Shown piece by piece: positions 54,101-64,000 of a stretch of DNA of 64,000 bases (positions are counted from its first letter, which is position 1; each line of letters begins with the position of its first letter). Where the stretch lies: positions 1 to 64,000 of the forward strand of contig JAQMWT010000528.1 of NCBI GenBank assembly GCA_029834535.1, given 5' to 3'. Below the pieces are notes generated by a model. That model saw nothing but the letters and a program-made list of their open reading frames with translations, was not told where the DNA came from and did no database searches. This stretch comes from Chrysophaeum taylorii. Lineage: Eukaryota > Sar > Pelagophyceae > Pelagomonadales > Pelagomonadaceae. The position numbers and the translations under genes are program-made.

Positions 54101-56119
54101 GCCAATTTGGAACTAGATGTTAGTGTTGCTGCTGCCGAGTCGCTCGACGCACAACATACGCCCGACCAGCTGACTGCATACCCCGAGTTGGCCGAGCGAC
54201 ATCACGGCGTCGAGTCCGTCGACGAAGTCCAGGCAGCTCGCACTCGCGAAGATCGACGAATCGCAAACGAGCCACTGATGGGCTACGAACGTCCTCGCGC
54301 GGCGATGGCAGACGTCGAAGACCTTCCTGACAACGTGGGATTTGTGGACGAAGAGGACGACGATGTGGAAGACGACGATGACAAAGATTCTGATGCCGCG
54401 AAAGACGAGGATGCGCCAAGAGGTGACGACGATCGCGACGACGAAGAATATGTCGACGAGAAGGAAGAGGAGGAGGAAGATGATGTGAGGAGAAATGTGC
54501 TGGGGCATCGTATTTGTGCAACTCCTGCTCCTCGTCGCGCCTGGACACCCGACGAGCACGAGCGGTTTGTCGCTGCCGTCAAGAAATACGACGCAAAGAA
54601 CTGGAAATTGGTCGCGCGCGAAGTCGGCAATCGGACCGATCTGCAATGCAAAAACCACTACTACCGCACCTACGAGGCCGAATACGTCGCGCAGCGCGAG
54701 GCAGACCTCGAGGCACGACGAGAGGCTTTGCAGAAGGAGATCGCGAAGTGCGACGCGTGGAATCACGTATACGATCTCGAAGGAGGGACGTGGGAACTTC
54801 CGTCCACTGTCGATCCCGACGTGCCGATTCACCAACTCAGTCTCGAGGACCACGAGGCCTCGCTCGATGCCTATTTTGCCTTCAAAGCGCAAGAGCTGAC
54901 GCGCGACCAGTCCGAGGAGGAGACGATGGTGGGCTACGTACGAGATCGTGTCATTGGACGTCGGCGAGAGTTCGACATGTACGAGACGTACTTTGGAGCC
55001 CAGCAAGCCTTCGAGGACGCCGTCGTCGAAGCGGTGCTCGCGATGCATCGCCTCCGCCGCCCCGACGGCTCGTACGCGCGTCTTCCCGCCGAAGCTTTTG
55101 ATTTCGACGACGACTTCGAACCAACGCGTGGTGGTCAAGAGGAGAAGGACAACTCGTCAACACCCTCTCCGGAGCCCGTCGACAAGGTCATCCGCATCAA
55201 CCAAACTACTGGCGAGGTCCTCACGCCCACCGAAATCCGCGAACGTATTGCCGTGCGCGAACAACGCGAGCGCGAGTCATCATCATCATCGTCGATGGTC
55301 ACCGACGAGCAGCAGTCGTTCCCGAAAACACTCGAAGACCTCGTCCCGAACCAGCTCGTCGTCTGGCGCCGGTGGGTCGACACCGAACACCTCGGGAAGA
55401 AGCCTTCGACTGCGATCTTCCAAAAAGGTCCTGGAACACGCAGCAAGGTCTGGCCAAAGAGTCCACCTCCATTCTTGCACTCGAGGTTTTCCTTCGTGAA
55501 ACCACCAACAGGCCGCGTGGGCTCGCGCTCAGACGCTTACGCTTTCGGCGGCGCGGCAGCAGCTCGAACAGTGGAGCATCGAGCCCGAAGTGGCGCGCGT
55601 CCTCGAGCTCACGGCACCCGGTGAGTCTTGGTTGCTCTAGCATTCGTGGTGTTCAACTCGCAGATGAATGATCTCGTGTATCACAGGCGCAACCGCAACG
55701 CTCGAGGATGTCGGACACCATGGCCGCGTCGCTATGCTATCACTCGACTTTCTGATTCGTGTCGCGCTGCGCAGATGTTGCCTCACGTCGCGCGCGTCAC
55801 TTATCGTCAACAACTCGCACAGCGTCTTACATCAGTAGTTTCCAATTTTTTTACCCCAATTCGACCGTCTTCCAACCACGCAGGTGCTGTGGCGATCGCG
55901 AACGCGAGTGTGGGTCGATGTCTCAAGGACTTCGATTCCATAAGAAGCCTCAAGTCCCAGACGTGCTACAACGGAATCGCGTGGGACCGCAAGGTTCAGA
56001 AGTGGACCATACCGGGACTGTTTCGCGAAAGGCGCGTGCTGGAGCGCGGGCCGATCGTCGAGGTGTTGATCTACGTCGAGAAGATCGTCCTTGACAACAA
56101 CAACCCGCGTCTTGAATGA
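51157..56119 (+). CDS. Multi-exon nuclear protein with Myb/SANT domain
   Basis: A consistent GT-AG model: exons 51157-51312, 51357-51425, 51792-51945, 52033-52216, 52286-52428, 52470-52793, 52852-53103, 53205-55447, 55512-55620, 55687-55758, 55884-56119, about 1313 codons, with all phases agreeing. A 42-bp GT-AG segment (52742-52783) may also be removed, leaving a 10-nt exon. The N-terminal part (KILYVHAFVARADLRKRPGLK, RFIAALLELAAFHSFHSVIF) has a GNAT-like look, which is weak. Then come a Pro-rich stretch, a long Asp/Glu run (about 54345-54485) and a SANT/Myb repeat (RRAWTPDEHERFVAAVKKY, NWKLVAREVGNRT, QCKNHYYRTYEAEY) at about 54534-54690. SANT domains bind DNA or histone tails. The exact role is unknown. 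The large 366-bp third gap, containing (TTG)n, stays open in frame and might be retained. Confidence 0.65.
51441..51467. repeat. (TTG)n tract in an intron
   Basis: Nine perfect units inside the 51426-51791 intron of the SANT gene. Confidence 0.9.
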
Positions 56120-56221
56120 ATCTCGAGATGATGATTTTTTTTTGGAGTGTTGGTCGTTGTTTTTTCTAGATTCTGTCACTCTATTGCTTATTTGGACCTA
56201 ACCTTTTCGACATCCCCGTAG

Positions 56222-57555
56222 CTTCGCTCACACGGTTTCATCCCGAACGATCCGAGGAGCGTGCTCGAGGCAATGCAGATCCTCGTCGCGATCCTCGAGG
56301 TTTGCAAAACGAGAGGTGGCGTTAAAGGTGGCGTACCTGTTCGCCTCACGGACCGGTTCGACGACCGCACGCCCAAGGAACTTGGGGTACAATCTCACCA
56401 CATGACAACCTTCAAATGGCCGGCGTATGGCGCGAGCTTTCAAGCCCGCGCCAACGACAGCCTCAAAGTCGGCAGATTTTATCAAATCGACTTGGCCCGC
56501 GCCGACGTCCCGTCTTTTAGTGCAACTACCAATATTTGACACACATCCTCTCGTTTGAACACAGATCATCTTCGCTTGCTGGTTGCTTGGGCTGCTGGTC
56601 CCGCGTGTCGCAGTGCCGCTCGAGAACCCCCTGTCGTTGTCGTATCCGTTCTTACACGCGGACGTTTGCGTAGATACCTCAACGCCGTGAGCCCGTTCGA
56701 TCCCGCCGTGCGCAACGAGATCGACCGCGCGCGACTCTTGTGATTGACATTCGCGCGGCGTTTTCGAAGCCAAGCACCTCTATTTCAATTTTTTTTTTCG
56801 CAGGCGCAATCGCTATGAACTCTTTCTGGAGTTCAAACAACGTCGTGCACGCGTGATCCTCGAGGAGCGGTATAAAAAAAAAAATCATCAACCGCGTCCT
56901 GTTTTTATACACCCTCGCTGTCTTATTCGAGCACACCGCGCAGGAAGCACAAGAAGCAGCTCTTGAAGGAAGGCGAACTCCGATGCGGCGGAAGGAAAAG
57001 GAAGGGCATCAACTGGAGCGTCAGGCTCTCGAAGAAAAAGAAATCAAAAGCCAAAACCGCGGCCAAGAAGCCCACGGTCTCCAAGAAAACCGCCGCCAAG
57101 AAGCCCGCATCGAAGAAGAAGAAGCCCTCGTATGATGTCTCCCGGTGGGTGTCCCTACGTACGAAAAAACCGCTTGTCACCGCCGTTGTTGGTGGCTGCG
57201 CAGGGTTATCAAGCGAGCGCTCGAACCAGCGACCGCCGCGGCTCACAGCTCGGGAGCTGACGCGACATCGGCCGCGCCGGTCGCGAGCAAGCCTGCCGAG
57301 ATTGGTCCCGCCGCTGAACTCTCTTCCTCGGGACACACGAGCAGGATCTCGAAAGAAGCGAAGGATGAGGTCTGGGCGTGGTTCGCGAGAACCATCGAAA
57401 CGTGGCCATCTACGAGCCTCCCGAAGGCGGGCGTTTTCCCCGAGCTCGACGTGCTGATCGCGAAACATGGGCTGAACCGTAGGCAGGCACAAACTCAATT
57501 GACCGCCTACAAGAAGAAGAAGAAGAAGAAGACGACGACGCCGCCGGACCTCTAG
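56222..57555 (+). CDS. Lys-rich nuclear-type protein, multi-exon (own gene or 3' part of the previous one)
   Basis: Well-supported exons 56674-56739, 56804-56869, 56944-57144 and 57204-57555 join in phase to give YLNAVSPFDPAVRNEIDRA, RNRYELFLEFKQRRARVILEE, a Lys-rich histone-tail-like stretch (AKTAAKKPTVSKKTAAKKP), and a C-terminus AWFARTIETWPSTSLPKAG with ELDVLIAKHGLNRRQAQTQL. The last part has the spacing of homeodomain helices (TALE-like 'WF..H...P.P......LA...GL...QV...'), but lacks the WFxN core. An upstream exon-like block, 56222 to about 56500 (IPNDPRSVLEAMQILVAIL), could splice in phase to GAG at 56062 of the SANT gene, making one large gene. I cannot choose. Confidence 0.5.
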
Positions 57556-57683
57556 AGATCTTTCTACGACGACGAAACGCTTACCCCATCCAAGGGTAAG
57601 AATTAAGGATAGTAAACAACAGTCTCAAAAAAAAACATTATTACATTGTTGCATTGTACAATTGTAGAACAGAGAAAAACACA

Positions 57684-58697
57684 TCAAAAGAGCTTGGCGT
57701 TGGACTTTTGGGTCCAGTTTTTTGATTCGGGGGAGGGGTTGAGGTGGTTCGGGAAGATGAGTTCGGCGAGGGGGCCGGCGAGGTGGTGGGGCTTGGGGAC
57801 TTGGGAGAATTGGAGGTCGAGGTGGGTGTACTTGATGCGATCTTCGAGGGAGCCAGAGGTTTCTTGGGATTTTTCGTAGGTAAGGGAAAAGTCGGAGTTC
57901 GAGAGGTAAGTGCGGTTTCCCGTTTCCGAAAGTTCGGCATTATCTAGAAGAGTAGCGTTGAACAAGGGAACCGCGGTCATCGCGTCGACCACCGAGATGC
58001 CGTCAAACCACTGGTGTGTCGAATCGTCCTCTTTCCCAAACACGCGACCGGCCAATGCGAATTTCTCGCCAGACAAGAGCGGCACCCACTTCCCAACAGG
58101 CAGCCAGATATCGACCTTGCGACCGTCGATCGTGCGGACGTGCGGATCGTCGCAGACGGATCCCGGACCACATTTCGAAGCGACCGGAGACGGGATGCAG
58201 ACTTCAATTTCCGTAACCGCCGAAGTGTCGTACATCCTAAACGACAACAAATGAACGTGGTCCGCGTCTTCGGGATAGAGCGTCGACGGATAGGGCGTCG
58301 GGAACTCCTGCAGTTCGTCTTCGATGTAAAGCGCGAGACCGTCGGTTCTTTCGACGTCGTCGATAGACGCGTACTCGACGCCCGAAGGACAGATCGGATC
58401 GACGCCGAGGTTCGTGAGATTGAAAACGAGAAGCGAACCCTCCGTCCCGGAACTGATTTGGATTCCCTTGTCGGTCGCCGAGACGATGCCGTCGTACGTG
58501 ATGGATATATACCCTTCGAAGCCGTACAGGTCGATGCGGTCGATGCTCTTCTGGTCTTCGGGGATGATAATGCGACCGCCGTTCAGGGTTGTGAAGTCCA
58601 GCACCTCGCACACGATCGTCTTCGCAATCGGCGACGCCGACTCGCAGGCGGCACCGCTGCCGGCAAACAACAAGAACAACAACATCCACATCATCAT
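57684..58697 (-). CDS. Secreted protein with VWD-like core
   Basis: A 337-residue ORF. The N-terminus MMMWMLLFLLFAGSGAACES is a clear signal peptide with AxA cleavage. A beta-rich N-terminal domain with several Cys follows. At about residues 190-235 comes CGPGSVCDDPHVRTIDGRK then VDIWLPVGKWVPLL and GEKFALAGRVFG. The 'C.DPH..T.DG......' start is the hallmark of von Willebrand type D domains and their protist relatives. Two N-glycosylation-type sites (NATL, NRTY) lie downstream. No C-terminal anchor is visible. It probably acts outside the cell or in the secretory route, and its partner is unknown. Intact, intronless, tail-to-tail with the Lys-rich gene. Confidence 0.72.
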   Translation of the reverse strand: MMMWMLLFLLFAGSGAACESASPIAKTIVCEVLDFTTLNGGRIIIPEDQKSIDRIDLYGFEGYISITYDGIVSATDKGIQISSGTEGSLLVFNLTNLGVDPICPSGVEYASIDDVERTDGLALYIEDELQEFPTPYPSTLYPEDADHVHLLSFRMYDTSAVTEIEVCIPSPVASKCGPGSVCDDPHVRTIDGRKVDIWLPVGKWVPLLSGEKFALAGRVFGKEDDSTHQWFDGISVVDAMTAVPLFNATLLDNAELSETGNRTYLSNSDFSLTYEKSQETSGSLEDRIKYTHLDLQFSQVPKPHHLAGPLAELIFPNHLNPSPESKNWTQKSNAKLF

Positions 58698-59618
58698 GGC
58701 GTTACCTTTTTCTGCGAGACACGTCCGTTACTCGACCCGAAGAATCCGCTGCTGCTCGAGAACCACCTGCTGCTCCTACTGTTGCCGAAGAAAGAAAAGA
58801 AAAAGAAGAATCCGTTTTTTGATCAAAAATAAATAAATCAAACCCTAATGGATTCCTTTTTTTTCTCTCTGCCGACACACACATTCCCTCATACCCCACA
58901 AACCCACCCACATCCTTCATGCTCCCCACACACACCCCCCCCTCTTAGCAGTCGACATTTAAAGACACACACATGCCGCAAACCTTCCCTTCTGGCCACA
59001 CGCACCGGGACCTGCTGGTCCCTGAACGCTCTTCCTGCCCGCGACTCGCCGCTGAGTTTTGCGCTCATGAAATGCATCATCGACTATTCCGAGAGCCAGC
59101 GCATTGAACTATAGAAAAAAAGACGGCGTCTGGCGCTGTGATGATTACGGCGGCCGAATTCCGGAGGCTACGAACAACGAGACGCTTTGGACCTCCAAGC
59201 GCTCGCGATTCTGCCGGCTCCCGCAGCCCCGGTCGTACAGAGCACCGACGCCGTCCGGGAGCGAGCGACGTCTTCGAAGCCAAGTTGCCAGAAGAGCTGA
59301 GCGAGTGGCCCGGAAGAGATAGATGAGGGCGAAAACAGCTACGAGATGGACGGGTTCAGTTTGGAGGAGCTGCTGCGCGATCATAAAGCTCTGGCGAACA
59401 CGCTTCGTAATACCGCAACCGCGTTGCGCGCCGGAGAGAGAGAAAGAGTATGAGCTGACTTTCCCAGCGTCGATTAGATAAATCTCTCCGGGCTGCACCC
59501 GAAAAGCCTACATCGGCGACCTCCTCGCCGATTTCGGCGCGCGAGCCGTTGGCTTTGATGACGATGTTTTTCAAGCTCCTCCCAAAGAGCGGTTTGTACG
59601 CGTTGTTTGGCGGTTTCG
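58698..59618. other. Intergenic with Helitron fragment and coding-like plus text
   Basis: Apart from the Helitron piece listed below, plus frames at 59330-59620 (GFSLEELLRDHKALANTLRN, then YIGDLLADFGARAVGFDDD) look like fragments of a host gene cut by TIR element C copy 2. Not recognised. Confidence 0.3.
58858..58975 (-). mobile_element. Solo Helitron segment, inverted
   Basis: The reverse complement of the 'gtcgactgctaagagggggg ... gtggggagcatgaaggatg ... gggtttgtgggg' part of Helitron copies 3 (43735-43816) and 4 (61240-61310), without the rest of the element. Confidence 0.7.
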
Positions 59619-60571
59619 TACTGGCGGGTCGACCCTAAAAATTACAGTTTTGTTGCCAGGGCCATCGACCAACGAGCGATGTGAGACGCTCAGGCGTACT
59701 CCACGAGGCACGCCATACCCCGATCGGTGTGGGGGGTTGTCTCGCAGTACCCGACACTAAAAATTACCAGGCATGGAGAGGATGGCGAGCCACCACACTA
59801 GGTGTCGCAAGAACCATTATGACCGTAGCTCCCGGACTGTCGGTGGGGTCGCTGCTTTGGGGCGGGTCTGAGGTGGCTGGTTGGTTCGTGGCTGGGGTCG
59901 CCGACGGCGGCGACGACCGTTCAGCAAGATCTTCCAGCGCCTTTTTGCACGCCTTCTTCTTACGGCACTTTTTTGAGGTCCACGCAGCACTTGAGTTTGC
60001 TGGCGTCGCAGACGGCGCCGTTGTCGCAGACGCAGCCGTCCTTGCAGCGCTGCCACGCCTCGCGAAGCATGCCGCCGAGAAAATAAATCGCGGTCGCTTT
60101 CAACGATACATTTCCACAAGCGCCTGCTCCTCCTTCAACGTCCGAGTTGGAGTGTGCGTCGCGGCTCTTTCATCAAAACAAAACACGTCCCTTCAGTCGA
60201 GCTGTCGTCTCCAGGTGATGATGAGCTCAATCCACTCAGGGTGGTCAGTCATGCACTTCTTCCCCCCTATTCCTTCCTTCTCGCAATACGCTAAGGCCTC
60301 TTTCCGCGAAGATAAAAAAACTTTCTGTTGTTGGCGTTTCTTTTCCGCGTCCAAGACAGCTGTTTTTTTTGGTGAAAACTCGCTTCTTCGGAGCCGTTTT
60401 TTTCTCGCTGCCGCTTCTCCCGGGCATAGGGGCCCGCCCAGGCTCCTTCCGTGCTGTCTTGGGGCGCTTAGACCCACCTTCGGCTCTTAAATCTGATGGC
60501 CTTCGTCGCGAACGAACGAACGGGTAATGTTTAGTCTTCTCGGGTGACTTTTTAGTGTCGACCCGCCTGTA
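59619..60571 (-). mobile_element. TIR element C, copy 2
   Basis: Ends 'tactggcgggtcgaccctaa' and, at the right, the complement of 'tacaggcgggtcgacactaa'. The interior is colinear with copy 1 (27698-28610) in reverse. Minus-strand frames keep more coding sense than copy 1: a Lys/Arg/Pro-rich head (KRPKTARKEPGRAPMPGRS), EALAYCEKEGIGGKKCMTD plus HPEWIELI, and a Cys-rich part (RCKDGCVCDNGAVCDASKLKC split over frames). No transposase was recognised, so it is non-autonomous with captured or unknown cargo. Confidence 0.62.
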
Positions 60572-61184
60572 GTAGTGTCTTTCGTCTTGTGTTCCTGGAC
60601 AGCGTCCCAAGCATCGGCGAAGAGGGACGCCGCCGCCGCGTACGTGATTGACACGCGACGAATCTCTGAAGGGTTTGATTTTTTTCGGTCTGGACCTAGA
60701 GAGATAGGGTCTAGTTTTAAGCGTCCACGGCCAGAGGTCATCAACGGACGGTCTACTCCTCTACCGCAATCGCAGGATTACCCATCAGTAGTTCCGTCGA
60801 GCGAGGTGACTTGACTTGTGGAAGCAAGAAAGCAAACCCCCACTTCGTCGTCGGCGGAGATATATGTATCGGTACCCAAAAGTTGGCACTAGGAGATGGC
60901 AAAAACCGTTGGGTTTTAAAAGAGTCCACGAGTCGGAAGTCGGGGATGCCAAACGTTGAGCCGTTGGACCGCGAGAGTTTTTTTCGACACGAAATGTCCG
61001 TTGATAACGGGGCCGGGGAAATAAATGCCCCCCGCCATTTTTTTTGAAGCCGGACGGCAAACGTTATTCCTCGCAATTGAAAGACGCGATCTCCACCGCG
61101 AGTGCTCGCAGCCATGCGCTTCTTCGCATTCTTCGCCGCTCGTCCACCAACGGCTCGGACCACACGAACCGTAGCCTCGTGTAT
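60572..61184. other. Truncated gene ends at Helitron copy 4
   Basis: A frame starting MRFFAFFAARPPTARTTRTV at about 61113 looks like the beginning of a targeted protein (signal-like, Arg/Thr-rich) and is cut by the Helitron at 61185. The preceding open frame 60811-61047 (HFVVGGDICIGTQKLALGD) is unrecognised. Confidence 0.3.
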
Positions 61185-62931
61185 CCTTACTACTAATCGA
61201 CAGATGTTTGTGTCTGTTTGTCTGTCTGTTTGTCTTTAAATGTCGACTGTTGTAAGAAGGGGGTGTGTGTGGGGAGCATGAAGGATGTGGGTGGGTTTCT
61301 GGGGTATGAGGGATGTGCCTGACGGGCGGAGATAAGTACGCGGGACCTAGTCGGGGTCATCGCCGAGGCGTGGGGCAGGCGAAGAGAGGACCAAGGGCCC
61401 CGCCTTGGTAGGTCGTACGCATGCTGCCGCCGGACGTATGTGCGACGACGAAGGGTGACGTCCTGCTGGGATCGGGCGGCCTGGGTGGGGTTCCCCGAGG
61501 CGGCGACATGGGTGAGGGCGGTGAGGGCACAGCGAGCCCGGCCTAATGCGCTGGCGATCCCCCACTCACGGTAGATGCGGCGAGTTTTTTTTGGGCCGCC
61601 TTTGCCTCTGTGAAGTTGGCGCAGCCACTTGCCACCCAGCTTCGCGCAGCGATCCGCTCTGCGCATGTTTGGGCGAGAGCGTGGCACGCCGCGCTGGCCT
61701 CACCGAAGGCACCAAAGACGAGGCCGGCGACGGTGCCGTAGCTACGTAGCCGCTGTTCGACAGGGCCCAAGAAGCCAGGCGGTGGTGCTGTACCCGGCTG
61801 GGGGATGATGGCGTCGATGCCGCGGGCGTGAGCGAGGTATTCGTCGGAGTGGACTTGCGCTGCGCGCCGATCGACAGGCGACGGGTGGGAGGGATGGAGG
61901 GCGTGGGCCGTGTAGAACGAACCCCAAGCGAGGGTGTTTGTCCCCGACTTAGGGTAAGGATCAGGTAGGCGCGCGAGCCAGACATTGATGATCCTCCAAG
62001 CCGTCAACGGCGACCTCGCAGACTGTTTCCACGACCCGCGGCGGCTCTTTTAGCCAGGGCGCCATTCTCACGCCCCGTCGAAACGATGTCGTCGATGCTG
62101 ACAACGCCGCGCGCATGACCGCGGCCTTTTTTTCCCGGAGACGAGGCGTCGGAGTTCTTTTCGGCCGACTAGGTTGGGTCGGAAGACGACGCCTCGCTCT
62201 TTACAGTCGAGTTTTCAACTCCCTGACAACCAACGGCATGATGACTTTGAGCGCGCGCTTAAAGTCTTCGCAACCTCGAAAAACCGTCGCACGGCCACTG
62301 CAACGGTACCAGATACATGATCGATCGTGTCGTTGTCACCGAGGCTCCTCCAACCTGTATCCCTTAAGGCCCGCCGACGCCAAACGATCACCAAGAGCCA
62401 GGGCCAGACGCCCCGCGAGGTCGGCGTCCTCTTGCCCAAGCCCGTCTTCTGCCACGTCCAGCTCTACGTGGCTCTCTGTCGATCGGCAACCCCGAGAATA
62501 TGCTCTTCTGAGTCGACGACTCCACCCTACCCCACACGTGCTCCGCAATACCGATAAGCCCCCTCCCGGCGTCTACACGCACACTGTAGGTGAACTTAAT
62601 GGGACCAGGTGAACTTACTTACTGAGGTTTGAGATTGGGACTAGGTGAACTGAGTGACCAGGTGAGCTTACTGGGGCCAGGTGAACTTACTGGGGTTTTT
62701 AGAGTAAACTCAAGGGTTGGCGGCGCGTGCGGATCAAAGCAGCTTGGATTGGCGGGGGTGAGAGCGACGAGCTCAAAGGAGTGGGTGTGAGCACGAGTGG
62801 GTTTACGCCGAATTTACTGGGGTTAGAGATTTGGACTAGGTGAACTTACTGACCAGGTGAACTTACTGGGACCAGGTGAACTTACTGGGGTTAGAGATTG
62901 GGGCTAGGTGAACTTACTGGCCTGCACTTGT
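61185..62931 (+). mobile_element. Helitron-like element, copy 4, with nested insert
   Basis: Same ends as the other copies. Between the 'ggatgtgggtgggtttctgggg' segment and the helicase remnant it carries about 620 extra bp (61315-61935). The helicase C-terminus at 62327-62557 is the cleanest of the four: LKARRRQTITKSQGQTPRE then VGVLLPKPVFCHVQLYVAL. The terminal 'aggtgaacttactgg' minisatellite spans about 62587-62931. Confidence 0.75.
61315..61935 (-). mobile_element. Retroelement ORF C-terminal fragment nested in Helitron copy 4
   Basis: Minus-strand text such as RLRSYGTVAGLVFGAFGEA, then 'AASTVSGGSPAH' and 'GIASALGRARCALTALTHV', resembles the region C-terminal to the reverse transcriptase in LINE-type algal polyproteins. 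Only this end is present, and it is broken. It was carried or inserted in one Helitron copy only. Confidence 0.33.
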
Positions 62932-64000
62932 ATTGTTGATTTCGAATTTATGGGTAAAAAAGGGTAAGGAATACATGGTCTCAACGGACAGATGAAGCGC
63001 GCCCCTCCCTCTTCATTCAGTTGACGTTGATGGTCAGAGAGAACACATATTCCTCCTTCCTGACACCCCCGCACGTGAAGAGGAAAGGCTCATCATCATC
63101 ATCATCATCATCATCGTCTCGAGGGTGTTTGTTGAGGCCCGATGATTGTCTGTCTTCAACTGCCCAATGAATTTGTCCACGTAGTTTGGCTTTTGGTGTT
63201 TAAAAAACGAGCTGAGTAGTGTCTTCTAAAGGATGGAGAGCCGTCATAGGTGTGCCTTAATAGAAGTAAAAAAATTCCTAAAGAAGAAGTGTTTCAGACA
63301 TTTATATGCAATCAAGCTGAAGATATTTCGAGTTGTGTGGCGAATCCGGCCGGTCTAATCGATTTATTGAGGTCGGATTGCATGCTAAATAGTAGATTTC
63401 AGACACGCCGTGTCCTATAATGTCGACAGACACGTGGCACCCAAAGAGATAGTTGTCGTCTTATTTGACGACGGCGTGGAGACGACGGCACTAGGGTATG
63501 TGCATAGAGGCCTCTCCCAAGAAGAAGAAGAAGAAGAAGAAGAACCGAGGGCGGTTTTTGGTGTCGAGTGTCGAGTGTCCTCGCATCGATATAGTGATGG
63601 GACGTTTTGATCTTTCTAAAAAAAAGGGATCAAGCACGCTGCTAAATAAATAATACACTCCAGCCTTGACTGTCGAGCGTTAGCTAACTGCCGACGCAAC
63701 CTTCAGGAGCCTGAAGATGGACTAGCGTCGTGGGGGTTGAGTCAGTCGCGCGAGAACTACTGCCGGGTTATATCGTCCAAGTTCGGCGGCGGCGAAACGG
63801 CTCATCATCTCGTTATGTAACACCGAAAACTTCCCGTGAGCAGGGTCGGATAAGAAAGTTCGTACGAGCCGTTAACTATGTTTCAGTTTGTACTAAGACA
63901 TACTCAACGGATCGCTGAGCTATGTTCATTTGTACTCAAGCAGTATGTGCCGCCACGCCGCGAGATCGTCGCGATGGAACTAGTCCCCATAGTGAAGTCG
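62932..64000. other. No gene recognised; microsatellites
   Basis: (CAT)n at 63090-63115 and (GAA)n at 63518-63541. Short frames only. The right end (63660-63990) resembles low-complexity intergenic DNA, and no tRNA or TIR was seen. Confidence 0.4.

Overview
This is nuclear DNA from a eukaryotic microalga, most likely a photosynthetic stramenopile. A pelagophyte-like genome is my best guess, but no marker here settles it. Four things point that way. A TerC-type thylakoid protein and a second small membrane protein begin with signal-peptide-like plastid presequences. One gene has many short GT-AG introns (about 41-100 bp), while its neighbours are intronless. A secreted protein carries a VWD-like 'DDPHVRTIDG' core. 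There is also a 37-residue-repeat/RAP protein of the organelle-RNA type. About half of the window is transposon debris, and many old genes are broken.

Layout. 0.6-1.5 kb: broken ankyrin gene. 1.5-6.5 kb: mostly unreadable, with a possible LINE remnant. 6.5-9.6 kb: hAT relic, then two Helitron copies head to tail. 10.9-11.8 kb: TerC, one of the few clean genes. 12.2-19.9 kb: two inverted-repeat-bounded elements in opposite orientation, D1 and D2 (D2 carries a DnaJ-like ORF), flanking an LTR-retrotransposon fossil. 20.0-21.2 kb: Harbinger transposase relic. 21.3-21.8 kb: plastid membrane protein. 22.3-31.5 kb: hAT relic, then an A+T-richer stretch with no clear host gene and one TIR element. 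31.6 kb: tRNA-Leu(AAG). 31.9-34.7 kb: large repeat/RAP gene. 36-38 kb: hAT relic. 38-48 kb: broken STAND-type genes. 49.3-50.8 kb: UDP-sugar pyrophosphorylase. 51.2-57.6 kb: one or two multi-exon nuclear-protein genes including a Myb/SANT protein. 57.7-58.7 kb: secreted VWD-like protein. 58.9-62.9 kb: second copy of the TIR element and a fourth Helitron. The rest is anonymous.

The most striking find is at 40.2-45.2 kb on the minus strand. A gene reads as a diadenylate-cyclase-like (DAC/DisA_N) domain, then a NACHT NTPase, then a long WD40 array. A Helitron sits inside the DAC domain, and the reading frame resumes in phase across the insertion. The canonical DAC 'RHR' motif is replaced by 'RTT', while 'DGA' is kept, so a sensor or degenerate cyclase is more likely than an active enzyme. 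The WD40 end converges on a TPR gene, and this TPR/WD40 junction occurs a second time at 45.9-47.9 kb. This looks like the remains of a tandem array of NLR-like genes being scrambled by Helitrons.

Caveats: several gene relics change frame at short runs or dinucleotides. I cannot tell true decay from assembly indels without reads. All family assignments are by eye from motifs.
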